Below, piece after piece: positions 1 to 6,743 of a stretch of DNA of 12,723 nucleotides. The stretch is from CAMDMI01 sp036759185 (lineage in GTDB: Bacteria; Bacteroidota; Bacteroidia; Cytophagales; Flexibacteraceae). Within the stretch, counting starts at the first letter, position 1. Each line of letters begins with the position of its first letter. Below the pieces are notes generated by a model that did not search any database, was not told where the DNA came from, and saw nothing but the letters and a program-made list of their open reading frames with translations. Where the stretch lies: NCBI GenBank assembly GCA_036759185.1, contig DAIOVD010000123.1, forward strand, positions 1-12,723, written 5' to 3'. The translations under genes and the position numbers were made by a program.

Positions 1-855
1 ATCGGCCATGCCGGACGGAAAGGTGCCTCGGTGAAACCATGGGAAGGGCGAAACCAACCCATTTCGAATCCATGGGAATTGCTTTCGGCTTCTCCCCTGC
101 CCTTCGACCAGAACTGGCCAACACCCAAAGAAATAACAGAAGCCGACATGGACCGGATCGCCGATTCCTTTATTCTGGCCACAGAAAATGCCACCAAAGC
201 AGGCTTCGATATGCTTGAATTCCAGGCACACCACGGCTTTCTGTTTGCCTCATTTTTATCTCCACTCACCAACCAACGGACGGATTCGTTTGGGGGTTCG
301 GTGGAAAACCGGATGCATTTTCCGCTCCGGGTTTTCAAGGCCATGCGGGAAGTTTACCCGAAACAAAAGCCAATGTCGGTCCGGTTTACAGCTTGCGACT
401 GGGCAGAAAACGGCATCACGGAAAGCGATGTGTTAGCCATTGCCCGTGCCTTCAAGGATGCCGGTGCCGATATTCTCAATGTTTCCACCGGAGGAACGGT
501 CGAAAACCAGCAGCCTGCTACTGGCCGGATGTGGCAGACGCCTTTCTCAGATTTCGTTCGCAATGAAGTCGATATTCCGACGATCACATCCGGATTTATC
601 TCGTCCATGGATCAGGTGAACACACTCCTCCTGAACCGGCGGGCCGATCTGGTGGCGCTGGGAAGACCTCTTTTGCTGGATGCCTCTTTTGTCCGGAATG
701 CTCAGGCATGGGAATCCGTTCCGATGGAATATCTCCATGTTCCGGAACCGTATCAGATTGCCGTTCCGCACCAGTTTGCCATTGCGGCCGGCGAACGAAA
801 AGCCATGCTGGGAATGAAAAAAGCCCTCAAGCCTCTCACACACAAAAAATCATAG
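1..855 (+). CDS. C-terminal Old Yellow Enzyme domain of an anthraniloyl-/salicylyl-CoA 5-hydroxylase-type flavoprotein (5' partial)
   Basis: The frame is open from base 1 and ends at TAG 853-855 (284 codons seen); the start lies upstream of the window. The visible part is an FMN-binding OYE TIM barrel: IGHAGRKGA at the first codons, then FLSPLTNQRTDSFGGSVENR (about codons 84-103), the VRF strand, the DILNVSTGG strand, and the C-terminal ADLVALGRPLLLD phosphate-binding segment. In bifunctional 2-aminobenzoyl-CoA monooxygenase/reductase and salicylyl-CoA 5-hydroxylase this domain follows an N-terminal FAD monooxygenase; that N-terminal part is not visible here, so the fusion is inferred from the downstream CoA ligase and thioesterase. 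The enzyme would act in the cytoplasm on an aryl-CoA ester. Oddity: the usual HxxHGYL active-site motif reads QAHHGFL (bases 223-243), losing the first His and the Tyr. A stand-alone NADH:flavin oxidoreductase is the alternative. Confidence 0.8.
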   Translation: MGHAGRKGASVKPWEGRNQPISNPWELLSASPLPFDQNWPTPKEITEADMDRIADSFILATENATKAGFDMLEFQAHHGFLFASFLSPLTNQRTDSFGGSVENRMHFPLRVFKAMREVYPKQKPMSVRFTACDWAENGITESDVLAIARAFKDAGADILNVSTGGTVENQQPATGRMWQTPFSDFVRNEVDIPTITSGFISSMDQVNTLLLNRRADLVALGRPLLLDASFVRNAQAWESVPMEYLHVPEPYQIAVPHQFAIAAGERKAMLGMKKALKPLTHKKS

Positions 856-881
856 CGGTTCATTTCAACGAATTCGAAACA

Positions 882-2498
882 ATGAAACACTATCAGGACG
901 ATTTCTCCACTCGTTACCTGCCGGCAGCAGAAAGTCAGCCGGTGTATTCTTTTCTCGATGATCCGGCATTTGCCTGTCCGGCCGACGTGAACTGTGTAGC
1001 CGAAATTCTCGACCGGCACATCGCCGAAGGAAACGGTCACCGGATTGCCCTGCGGTCGGAACACCAGAGCTGGACCTATGAAGATCTTTACCACAAATCC
1101 AACCAGATTGCCCGCGTACTGACCGAAGATGCAGGTTTTGTTTCCGGCAACCGGGTCCTGATCCGGTCGGCCAACAATCCCATGTTTGTGGCCTGTTGGT
1201 TTGGCATCCTCAAAGCGGGCGGAATCGTGGTGGCCACCATGCCGCTTCTCCGCTATAAAGAACTGAACACCATCGCCGAATGCGCTGAAATCTCCCACGC
1301 CTTCTGCGACTACCGCCTGAAGGTAGAAATGGAGTGTACCGACGATACATTCCTGAAAACCGTCCTTTATTACGACGGTACCGGACAAACCGAACAGGAG
1401 CTGGAAGGCAGAATGGCCTCCAAACCAACCGATTTTGACAATTTCGAAACTGGTGCCGAATCGCTTGCTCTCATCGGATTTACCTCCGGCACGACCGGCA
1501 AACCGAAAATGACCTCGCATTTCCACCGCGATGTGGTGCTGATCTGCCGGTCGTTTCCGCCGTATGCACTGCAAATCAGGCCCGAAGATGTGGTCACGGG
1601 AAGTCCGCCGATCGGGTTTACGTTTGGTCTGGGCGGACTCGTTTTGTTTCCACTTTATTATGGTGCGTCCGGATTTCTGATTGAAAAACCATCGCCGGAT
1701 GTGCTGCTGGACGTGATTCAGAATGAAAAAATCACCATCTGTTTTACCGCACCAACCGCCTGGCGGATTCTCGGTTCCAAAGCCCGGGAATACAATCTAT
1801 CGTCTCTCCGCAAATGCATTTCAGCCGGGGAAGCCTTGCCGGTAAAAGTATGGGACGACTGGTTTCAGGCCACGGGTTTGAAGATCATTGACGGAATCGG
1901 GGCGACGGAAATGCTGCACATTTTCATTTCGGCCAATGAAGATGACCAGAAAAAAGGTGCCCTCGGGAAACCGATAACCGGATACGAAGCCATGGTTTTG
2001 GGCGGAGATGGGAATCCGGTCCCCACCGGAGAAATCGGGCGGCTGGCCGTTCGTGGCATTACGGGTTGCAAATACCTCAACCGGCCCGAAAAACAGGAAG
2101 AATACGTACAGAACGGATGGAATCTCACCGGCGATTTGTTCCGTAAGGACGAAGATGGCTACTTTTGGTTTGTGAGCCGGGGCGACAACATGATCATTTC
2201 TTCGGGATACAACATTGCGGCCCTGGAAGTGGAAAGCGTGCTGATCCACCATCCGGAAATTGCAGAGTGTGCCGTCGTCGGTAAGCCCGATGAAGAAAGA
2301 GGTCATCTGGTTTGCGCCTGCATCGTGTTGAAACATCCGGAAAAAGCCTCAAAAGAGCTGGCCCGGCAGATTCAGGACTGGTTCAAACAGGAAGCCGCTC
2401 CATACAAATACCCCAGGGAAATTCAGTTTGTGGATTCCCTTCCGAAAACCGAAACCGGTAAAACGCAACATTTTAAATTAAAAGAACTCGCCCTATGA
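882..2498 (+). CDS. Benzoate-CoA ligase family enzyme, probable 2-aminobenzoate (anthranilate)-CoA ligase
   Basis: A 538-residue ANL-superfamily acyl-adenylating enzyme that would activate an aromatic acid with ATP and CoA. Motifs in order: P-loop TSGTTGKPKM (201-210), GIGATEM (338-344), TGDLF (416-420), the hinge RGDNMIISSGYN (433-444), and the C-terminal PKTETGK with catalytic Lys527. The GIGATEMLHIF block and YNIAALEVE segment are typical of the benzoate/2-aminobenzoate-CoA ligase subfamily. ATG 882 was chosen because it gives the family's usual length; the frame extends upstream to 708, but that would overlap the preceding gene by about 150 bases. It starts 26 nt after the flavoprotein gene, and its stop overlaps the thioesterase start in an ATGA, so the two are translationally coupled. 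Substrate (anthranilate, salicylate or benzoate) is inferred from neighbours, not readable from sequence. Confidence 0.88.
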   Translation: MKHYQDDFSTRYLPAAESQPVYSFLDDPAFACPADVNCVAEILDRHIAEGNGHRIALRSEHQSWTYEDLYHKSNQIARVLTEDAGFVSGNRVLIRSANNPMFVACWFGILKAGGIVVATMPLLRYKELNTIAECAEISHAFCDYRLKVEMECTDDTFLKTVLYYDGTGQTEQELEGRMASKPTDFDNFETGAESLALIGFTSGTTGKPKMTSHFHRDVVLICRSFPPYALQIRPEDVVTGSPPIGFTFGLGGLVLFPLYYGASGFLIEKPSPDVLLDVIQNEKITICFTAPTAWRILGSKAREYNLSSLRKCISAGEALPVKVWDDWFQATGLKIIDGIGATEMLHIFISANEDDQKKGALGKPITGYEAMVLGGDGNPVPTGEIGRLAVRGITGCKYLNRPEKQEEYVQNGWNLTGDLFRKDEDGYFWFVSRGDNMIISSGYNIAALEVESVLIHHPEIAECAVVGKPDEERGHLVCACIVLKHPEKASKELARQIQDWFKQEAAPYKYPREIQFVDSLPKTETGKTQHFKLKELAL

Positions 2499-2947
2499 AT
2501 TTGGAAAACGCCTTCGTGAAAATGGAAAAAATCCGGTTCCAGCATGTCGATTATGCCGGTATCGTGTTTTATCCCCGTTTTCTGGAAATGCTCAATGGCC
2601 TGGTGGAAGACTGGTTTGAGGAAGCACTGGACCGTCCTTTCCGGGAGATGCACAAAACCGGTGGCATCCCGACGGTTGATCTGAAGGTACAATTCCGCAG
2701 GGCAGCGAGGCTGGGGGAAGTGCTGAAGAAATGTCTATGGGTGAAAAATCTGGGGGCTTCGTCGGTGCAACTTGGATTCCGGTTTGAAGATGCAAAGGGC
2801 CAGGTCTGTCTCGAGGGCGAGGTCATGTTGGTGAATGTGGTGATTGCCGAAAGCCGTGACGACATCAAATCGCAACCCTTCTCCCACGAAATCCGCAACA
2901 AAATGGAGCCTTTCATGATCCCGGATTCGGTGGAAGAAAATTCCTGA
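2495..2947 (+). CDS. 4-hydroxybenzoyl-CoA thioesterase-like hotdog acyl-CoA thioesterase
   Basis: 150 residues, the normal size of a single-hotdog 4HBT thioesterase. The N-terminal motif RFQHVDYAGIVFYPRFLEM (14-32) contains the conserved Asp19 of the xDxxGhhfy active-site loop in the 4-hydroxybenzoyl-CoA thioesterase/YbgC group, followed by VDLKVQFRRAARLGE and the central strand-helix-strand of the fold. It would hydrolyse an aryl-CoA thioester to the free acid in the cytoplasm. Between an aryl-CoA 5-hydroxylase and a gentisate-type dioxygenase, the logical substrate is the 5-hydroxylated aryl-CoA (gentisyl-CoA or 5-hydroxyanthraniloyl-CoA); this is inferred from context. The ATG lies inside the ligase stop (ATGA, 2495-2498). 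No Shine-Dalgarno is obvious. Confidence 0.87.
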   Translation: MNLENAFVKMEKIRFQHVDYAGIVFYPRFLEMLNGLVEDWFEEALDRPFREMHKTGGIPTVDLKVQFRRAARLGEVLKKCLWVKNLGASSVQLGFRFEDAKGQVCLEGEVMLVNVVIAESRDDIKSQPFSHEIRNKMEPFMIPDSVEENS

Positions 2948-2974
2948 TCTCATTCTCATCCAGCTATTTCGATC

Positions 2975-3982
2975 ATGTACGACTTACCAAAATTTAAGGC
3001 AGCCGCAGTTCAGACCTCACCGGTGTTTCTCAATCCGCAGGCCACCACCGACAAGGCCTGTACCATCATCAAAGAAGCCGCCGGAAAAGGAGCCCAACTG
3101 GTGGCTTTCCCGGAAGTGTTCATCGCAGGATATCCGTACTGGAACTGGATCATGAGTCCGGTGCAGGGAAGCAAATGGTACGAGCTGTTGTATAAATCAG
3201 CCATCACAGTGCCCGGTCCGGAAGTGACGCAGCTTTGCCAGACCGCCCGGGAAACCGGAACCGTTGTTGTGATGGGCATCAACGAACGGGGACAAAGTCT
3301 GGGTGAAATCTACAACACCATCCTCATCATTGACGAAACCGGAACCCTCATCGGAAAGCACAGGAAACTGGTGCCGACCTGGGCTGAAAAACTCACCTGG
3401 ACGGGCGGCGACGGTTCTTCACTCAAAGTGTATCCGACACAACTTGGTCCGCTCGGCGTGCTGGCCTGTGGCGAAAACACCAATACACTGGCTCGCTTTA
3501 CCTTGCTGGCTCAGGGCGAACTGATTCACATTGCCAGTTATATTTCACTGCCAGTTGCTCCGCCCGACTATAACATGGCCGAGGCCATCAAGATCCGGGC
3601 AGCGGCACATTCGTTTGAAGGCAAGCTTTTTACGATTGTTTCCTGTTCCACCATTTCGAAAGAAATTATGGAAGTTCTGAAAGAAGATGTGCCCGATGTA
3701 GAAACCCTTCTCACAAGAAAAGACTCCGCATTTTCCGGCATCATCGGTCCCAACGGCGCCGTTGTGGGATCACCGCTGATCGATGAGGAAGGCATCGTAT
3801 ACGCCGACATCGACCTCAACAAATGCATCCAGCCCAAGCAGATGCACGACATTCTGGGCCACTACAACCGGTTCGATATTTTCGATCTCCGGGTGAACAC
3901 CGCTCCACAACGGTCCATCACGTTTACGGACGGAAACTCTTCATTCAACAGTTTGACAACCAATACACCAGACAAAGGCTAA
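2975..3982 (+). CDS. Nitrilase-superfamily C-N hydrolase (branch-1 nitrilase type)
   Basis: 335 residues, the length of branch-1 nitrilases. The catalytic triad is visible: Glu47 in FPEVFIAGYPYW, Lys131 in KHRKLVPT, and Cys165 in ACGENTNT; the second conserved Glu (TWAEKLTW, 138) is also present. These positions match the well-known spacing of nitrilases such as that of Rhodococcus rhodochrous J1 (48/131/165, from memory). Unusually, the residue after the catalytic Cys is Gly (CGEN) where many characterised nitrilases have Trp (CWEH or CWEN). The family hydrolyses nitriles or amides to the acid plus ammonia. The gene sits between the thioesterase (27-nt gap) and the dioxygenase (5-nt gap), so it very probably shares their pathway. 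I infer that it may deamidate an amide ring-cleavage product rather than act on a nitrile. Family call is firm, substrate is not. Confidence 0.85.
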   Translation: MYDLPKFKAAAVQTSPVFLNPQATTDKACTIIKEAAGKGAQLVAFPEVFIAGYPYWNWIMSPVQGSKWYELLYKSAITVPGPEVTQLCQTARETGTVVVMGINERGQSLGEIYNTILIIDETGTLIGKHRKLVPTWAEKLTWTGGDGSSLKVYPTQLGPLGVLACGENTNTLARFTLLAQGELIHIASYISLPVAPPDYNMAEAIKIRAAAHSFEGKLFTIVSCSTISKEIMEVLKEDVPDVETLLTRKDSAFSGIIGPNGAVVGSPLIDEEGIVYADIDLNKCIQPKQMHDILGHYNRFDIFDLRVNTAPQRSITFTDGNSSFNSLTTNTPDKG

Positions 3983-3987
3983 ATCCT

Positions 3988-5097
3988 ATGGAAACCAAAT
4001 TTGACGACAGCGTTCTGGGCCGGGCCCGGGTGGGAACATCTCCGGAACTGGAGGCCTATTACAAAGAACTTGAAAAACTGGGCGCCGGTGCGTTGTGGAC
4101 CGTCGCCAATGACATTGAGCCCTGGGAACCGAGAAGCAATTCCGTTCCGATGCTCTGGCGGTACAACGATCTTCGGGACCTTGTCCTCAAAGCCACCGAA
4201 CTGGTGACACCCGAACAGGCCGGCCGCCGGGTGGTGTATCTGGTAAACAACAAACGAAAAGACGTCAGCGCTGCCGTGGGCTGGCTGTATTCCGGCATTC
4301 AGGCCACCCTTCCGGGTGAGTCAACTTCGGCACACCGTCACCGGGCCTCGGCGCTTCGTTTCATCATGGAAGGAAGCGGAGGCTACACTGTAGTGGATGG
4401 CAATAAAATCAAACTGGGGGTGAACGATTTTGTGATCACACCCAATTCGACCTGGCACGAACACGGGGTGGAAGCCGATGGCAAAACCTGTCTCTGGCAG
4501 GACGGTCTGGACATTCCGCTTGTCAACGCACTGGAGGCCAACGACTACGCCGTGCACGACGGACCACAGCAACTGGCAGTTCCGGTTGATTATTCGCCCA
4601 TGTCCTGGAACGGAGCCGGTCTCATTCCGGCCGACCGGGAATGGAACAAACCCTATTCGCCTCTCTTCCGCTACAGCTGGGAGCCGACCTACGAAGCTTT
4701 ACTCAAAGCAGCTAAAGTGAGCGGCGGTTCTGAGTTTGACGGTTTGATGATGCACTATTCCAACCCGAAAACCGGTGGCCATGTGATGCAGACCATGGGA
4801 GCGTCGATGCAGATGCTTCGTCCAGGAGAGCACACCAAAGCCCACCGCCACACGGGTTCGTTTGTGTACCAGTGCGCCAAAGGAAAAGGCTATTCCATCA
4901 TCTCCGGCAAGCGGTACGACTGGCAGGAACGCGATATTTTCTGTCTGCCTTCCTGGGCCTGGCACGAGCACGTAAACCTGTCCGAATCCGAGGACGCCTG
5001 CCTGTTCTGTTTCCATGATATGCCTGTAATTCAGGGACTGGGATTGTTCCAGGAACGTGCGTACGGGGAGAATGGAGGATTTCAGATTTTGGATTGA
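3988..5097 (+). CDS. Gentisate 1,2-dioxygenase-like bicupin ring-cleavage dioxygenase
   Basis: 369 residues with two cupin domains, the length and architecture of gentisate 1,2-dioxygenase and its salicylate/5-substituted-anthranilate relatives. The N-terminal cupin has HRHRASALRFIMEGSGGYT (116-134), with His116 and His118 as likely Fe(II) ligands, and a third ligand in NSTWHEHG (His157 or 159). The C-terminal cupin repeats the pattern: HRHTGSFVYQ (286-295) and PSWAWHEHVN (321-330). The enzyme would split the ring between the carboxyl-bearing C1 and the heteroatom-bearing C2, giving a maleylpyruvate-type product. ATG 3988 is 5 nt after the nitrilase stop and gives METKFDDS with a typical family N-terminus; extension of the frame to 3823 would only overlap the nitrilase. 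Gentisate versus 5-hydroxyanthranilate specificity cannot be read directly. Confidence 0.87.
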   Translation: METKFDDSVLGRARVGTSPELEAYYKELEKLGAGALWTVANDIEPWEPRSNSVPMLWRYNDLRDLVLKATELVTPEQAGRRVVYLVNNKRKDVSAAVGWLYSGIQATLPGESTSAHRHRASALRFIMEGSGGYTVVDGNKIKLGVNDFVITPNSTWHEHGVEADGKTCLWQDGLDIPLVNALEANDYAVHDGPQQLAVPVDYSPMSWNGAGLIPADREWNKPYSPLFRYSWEPTYEALLKAAKVSGGSEFDGLMMHYSNPKTGGHVMQTMGASMQMLRPGEHTKAHRHTGSFVYQCAKGKGYSIISGKRYDWQERDIFCLPSWAWHEHVNLSESEDACLFCFHDMPVIQGLGLFQERAYGENGGFQILD

Positions 5098-5297
5098 ATC
5101 ATTGAGAAAATTAATTCCAGTTTCAATAACTTCTGTACCTTTCTATGTGTCCTATGTGCCTATGTGTTTAACTGACTTATTTTCACCACATAGGAACATA
5201 GAGCACATAGCGGACACATTTATCATGAAAGGAACATATATCTTCTTACCATAGCAATTTGAACACAACCTGAAGAGTGAGATTCTAAATCATCAAA
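5098..5297. other. Intergenic gap inside the catabolic cluster
   Basis: This 200-bp AT-rich stretch separates the dioxygenase from the FAH-family gene and is the only large gap in the otherwise packed cluster. It carries the CCTATGTG inverted repeat described separately and no supported gene: the short frame at 5057-5254 is out of frame with the dioxygenase and looks like a repeat-driven shadow. The position suggests either partial transcription termination before the FAH gene or insertion of a small repeat element into an operon. Confidence 0.6.
5144..5210. repeat. Imperfect inverted repeat built from CTATGTG/CACATAG words
   Basis: The left arm (5144-5167) contains three spaced copies of TATGTG and the right arm (5186-5210) three spaced copies of ACATAG; they pair as an imperfect stem of about 24 nt with one- or two-base bulges around a roughly 18-nt AT-rich loop. 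Outer bases (TGTCC on the left, GGACA on the right) can extend pairing in an alternative register. I infer either a REP/MITE-like dispersed element or a transcript-stabilising or attenuating hairpin. There is no U-run directly after it, so a classical intrinsic terminator is unlikely. Confidence 0.65.
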
Positions 5298-6214
5298 ATG
5301 AAACTAATTACCTATAAAACCACCACTTCCGGTCCGAGGCTGGGCATTCAATATCAGGACCAGGTCCTCGATGCCGAATCGCTGGGCAAATTGCTTTCGT
5401 ATCCGATACCGTCCTCCATGCTGGAGCTGATCGACATGGGCGAAACGGCTGTGTCTGAAATCAACTGGATGTTGCAGTCCCTCACACCCCAACAGGCCGA
5501 TGCCTGCCATGTGGCCAAAGACAGTCTGACGGTGCTGGCCCCGATTCCCAAACCGCGGAAAAACATCATCGGGATCGGACTGAACTTCACCGAACACGTG
5601 GCTGAATCGGCCCGATCGCTGGATACATCGAACGAACTTCCACAGAAACCCGTCATTTTTTCCAAGCCCCCCACCGCTGTCACTGGACCTGATACAGACA
5701 TCATCCACAACGCAGCCCTCACGCAACAGCTTGACCATGAAGTGGAACTGGCGGTGATCATCGGAAAAACAGCGAAGAATGTGCGGAAAGAAGACGCCAT
5801 GGATCATGTGTTTGGCTATACCATCATCAACGACATCAGTGCCCGGGATTGCCGGAGAGCGGGTCAGTGGATTGTGAGTAAAGGACAGGACACATTTGCC
5901 CCAATGGGCCCGGTTTTGTTGACCAAAGACGAGATCGCAGATCCACATAACCTCAATCTCTCACTCAAACTGAATGGCGTGGAGAAGCAAAATTCCAACA
6001 CGAAATATATGTTGTTCCGGATCGGGGATCTGATCGAAGACCTGAGCACCGTCTTTACGCTCGAGGCCGGCGACATCATCGCCACCGGAACTCCGGCAGG
6101 AGTAGGAGCCGGCAAAACCCCACCCGAATGGATGTGGCCCGGAGACATCGTCGAAGCCACCGTCGAAGGAATCGGCACCCTCCGCAACACAATTGTTGCC
6201 TCATCCACACCAAA
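5298..6214 (+). CDS. Fumarylacetoacetate hydrolase (FAH) family acylpyruvate hydrolase (3' end lost in assembly gap)
   Basis: 305 residues are visible before the N run; the fold looks nearly complete, so probably only a few residues and the stop are missing. FAH signatures: GIGLNFTEHVAE with general-base His100, metal ligands Glu148 and Glu150 in DHEVELAVIIG and Asp179 in INDISARD, Lys195 in SKGQDTFAPMGP, and the IATGTPAGVG substrate loop (261-270). The family cleaves the C-C bond of acylpyruvates such as fumarylpyruvate or maleylpyruvate, giving pyruvate plus a C4 diacid, the last specific step of the gentisate route. The cluster therefore predicts a fumaryl- or maleylpyruvate (or maleamylpyruvate) hydrolase. 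ATG 5298 gives MKLITYKT, a typical start; the gene follows the dioxygenase after 200 nt. Confidence 0.87.
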
Positions 6215-6314
6215 NNNNNNNNNNNNNNNNNNNNNNNNNNNNNNNNNNNNNNNNNNNNNNNNNNNNNNNNNNNNNNNNNNNNNNNNNNNNNNNNNNNNNN
6301 NNNNNNNNNNNNNN
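6215..6314. other. Assembly gap (100 N)
   Basis: Exactly 100 consecutive N, the usual placeholder for a scaffold gap of unknown length. The coding frames on its two sides happen to coincide, but this means nothing because the real gap length is unknown. At least the end of the FAH-family gene and most of the next gene are likely to be missing here. Confidence 0.98.
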
Positions 6315-6410
6315 TCGGCAGCCGTGTGTACCACCTGGGAAATGCTCCGCAAGCTGAACCTCGACACCCGCATCCCGATGGGCGGACGGTTGTTGTCGGG
6401 TGGGTATTGA
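6315..6410 (+). CDS. C-terminal fragment, possible maleate isomerase/Asp-Glu racemase family protein
   Basis: 31 codons from the gap edge to TGA 6408-6410. The peptide has the pattern A-V-x-T-x-W-E-M-L-R-K-x-x-x-D-T-R-I-P-x-G-G-R-L-L. This does not look like the end of an FAH protein, whose fold is already almost complete before the gap. It resembles, from memory, the C-terminal helix and loop of the maleate cis-trans isomerase/arylmalonate decarboxylase/Asp-Glu racemase superfamily, where a W-x-x-L-R helix is followed by a (I/V)PG-G-R-L-L ending. Such an isomerase would fit exactly here, because ring cleavage gives a cis product. The assignment rests on a very short stretch and could be wrong; that the gene ends here is better supported than its family. 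GC-rich codon use matches the catabolic cluster. Confidence 0.45.
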   Translation, partial: SAAVCTTWEMLRKLNLDTRIPMGGRLLSGGY

Positions 6411-6743
6411 GAGATTGGGTTGGGGTATTCCAACTACATTCTGTCTACTAGATTCGATTGAATTTTAGGTTACTCCGGTTTTTGTCATAAAAACTCTTGT
6501 CGTTAAAAATTTTATGCAGAAAAAATTATGACGGAATTCTGTCATAGAAACTGCTGTCTTTAAAAAAATTATGCACGAAATTTTATGACAGATTCCCACT
6601 GGAACAATTGCTTTCCGGAACCTACTTACTTTCATCCCTGAAATGTTAGATTTCAAGACACTCATCTCTTTTGATTTTGGGAAATATTCATCAAATTGCT
6701 ACCTGAAACGACAAGCAGAATCTGGCTATATTTTTTCAAGATC
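6411..6743. other. AT-rich intergenic region with repeat copy A
   Basis: 333 bp between the catabolic cluster and the toxin-antitoxin pair. Base composition drops sharply in GC compared with the cluster. The main content is repeat copy A (6480-6590). I see no supported gene; the minus-strand frame at 6465-6665 mostly translates the repeat. Confidence 0.6.
6480..6590. repeat. Structured dispersed repeat, copy A
   Basis: 111 bp starting at TTTTGTCATAAAAAC and ending at TTTTATGACA. It matches 10401-10511 in the same orientation with no indels and about 10 substitutions (about 91% identity by eye). It consists of two tandem units of about 57 bp, each with the word order TGTCAT, TGTCAT-like, TTATGCA, ATGACA, so each can form a hairpin with an ATGCA-containing loop. 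In this copy several arm words are degraded (TGTCGT, TGTCTT, ATGACG), suggesting an older or decaying copy. Confidence 0.85.

Noticed and set aside
753..1574. Minus-strand 273-codon open frame opposite the CoA ligase
   Set aside because: It lies antisense to a clear ANL ligase, has no recognisable family and no plausible start context; it is a shadow of GC-rich codon use on the other strand.
5144..5220. Intrinsic terminator after the dioxygenase
   Set aside because: The stem is AT-rich and bulged, and there is no T-run immediately after the right arm.
5057..5254. Plus-strand frame of 65 codons over the end of the dioxygenase
   Set aside because: It begins inside the dioxygenase in another frame and ends in the inverted repeat; the repeat words drive its composition.
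6315..6410. Continuation of the FAH gene across the gap as one protein
   Set aside because: The FAH fold is essentially complete before the gap, the gap length is a placeholder so the shared frame is coincidental, and the tail does not resemble FAH C-termini.
6480..6590. CRISPR-like array
   Set aside because: Only two units per copy, no unique spacers of constant size between identical repeats, and no cas genes; the pattern is a tandem double hairpin.
6465..6665. Minus-strand small proteins with a shared Cys/Phe/Met-rich peptide at 6465-6665 and 10272-10607
   Set aside because: The shared peptide is just the translation of the 111-bp repeat, kept open because its 57-bp unit is a multiple of three. 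The flanking parts of the two frames are unrelated, so a real protein family is unlikely.
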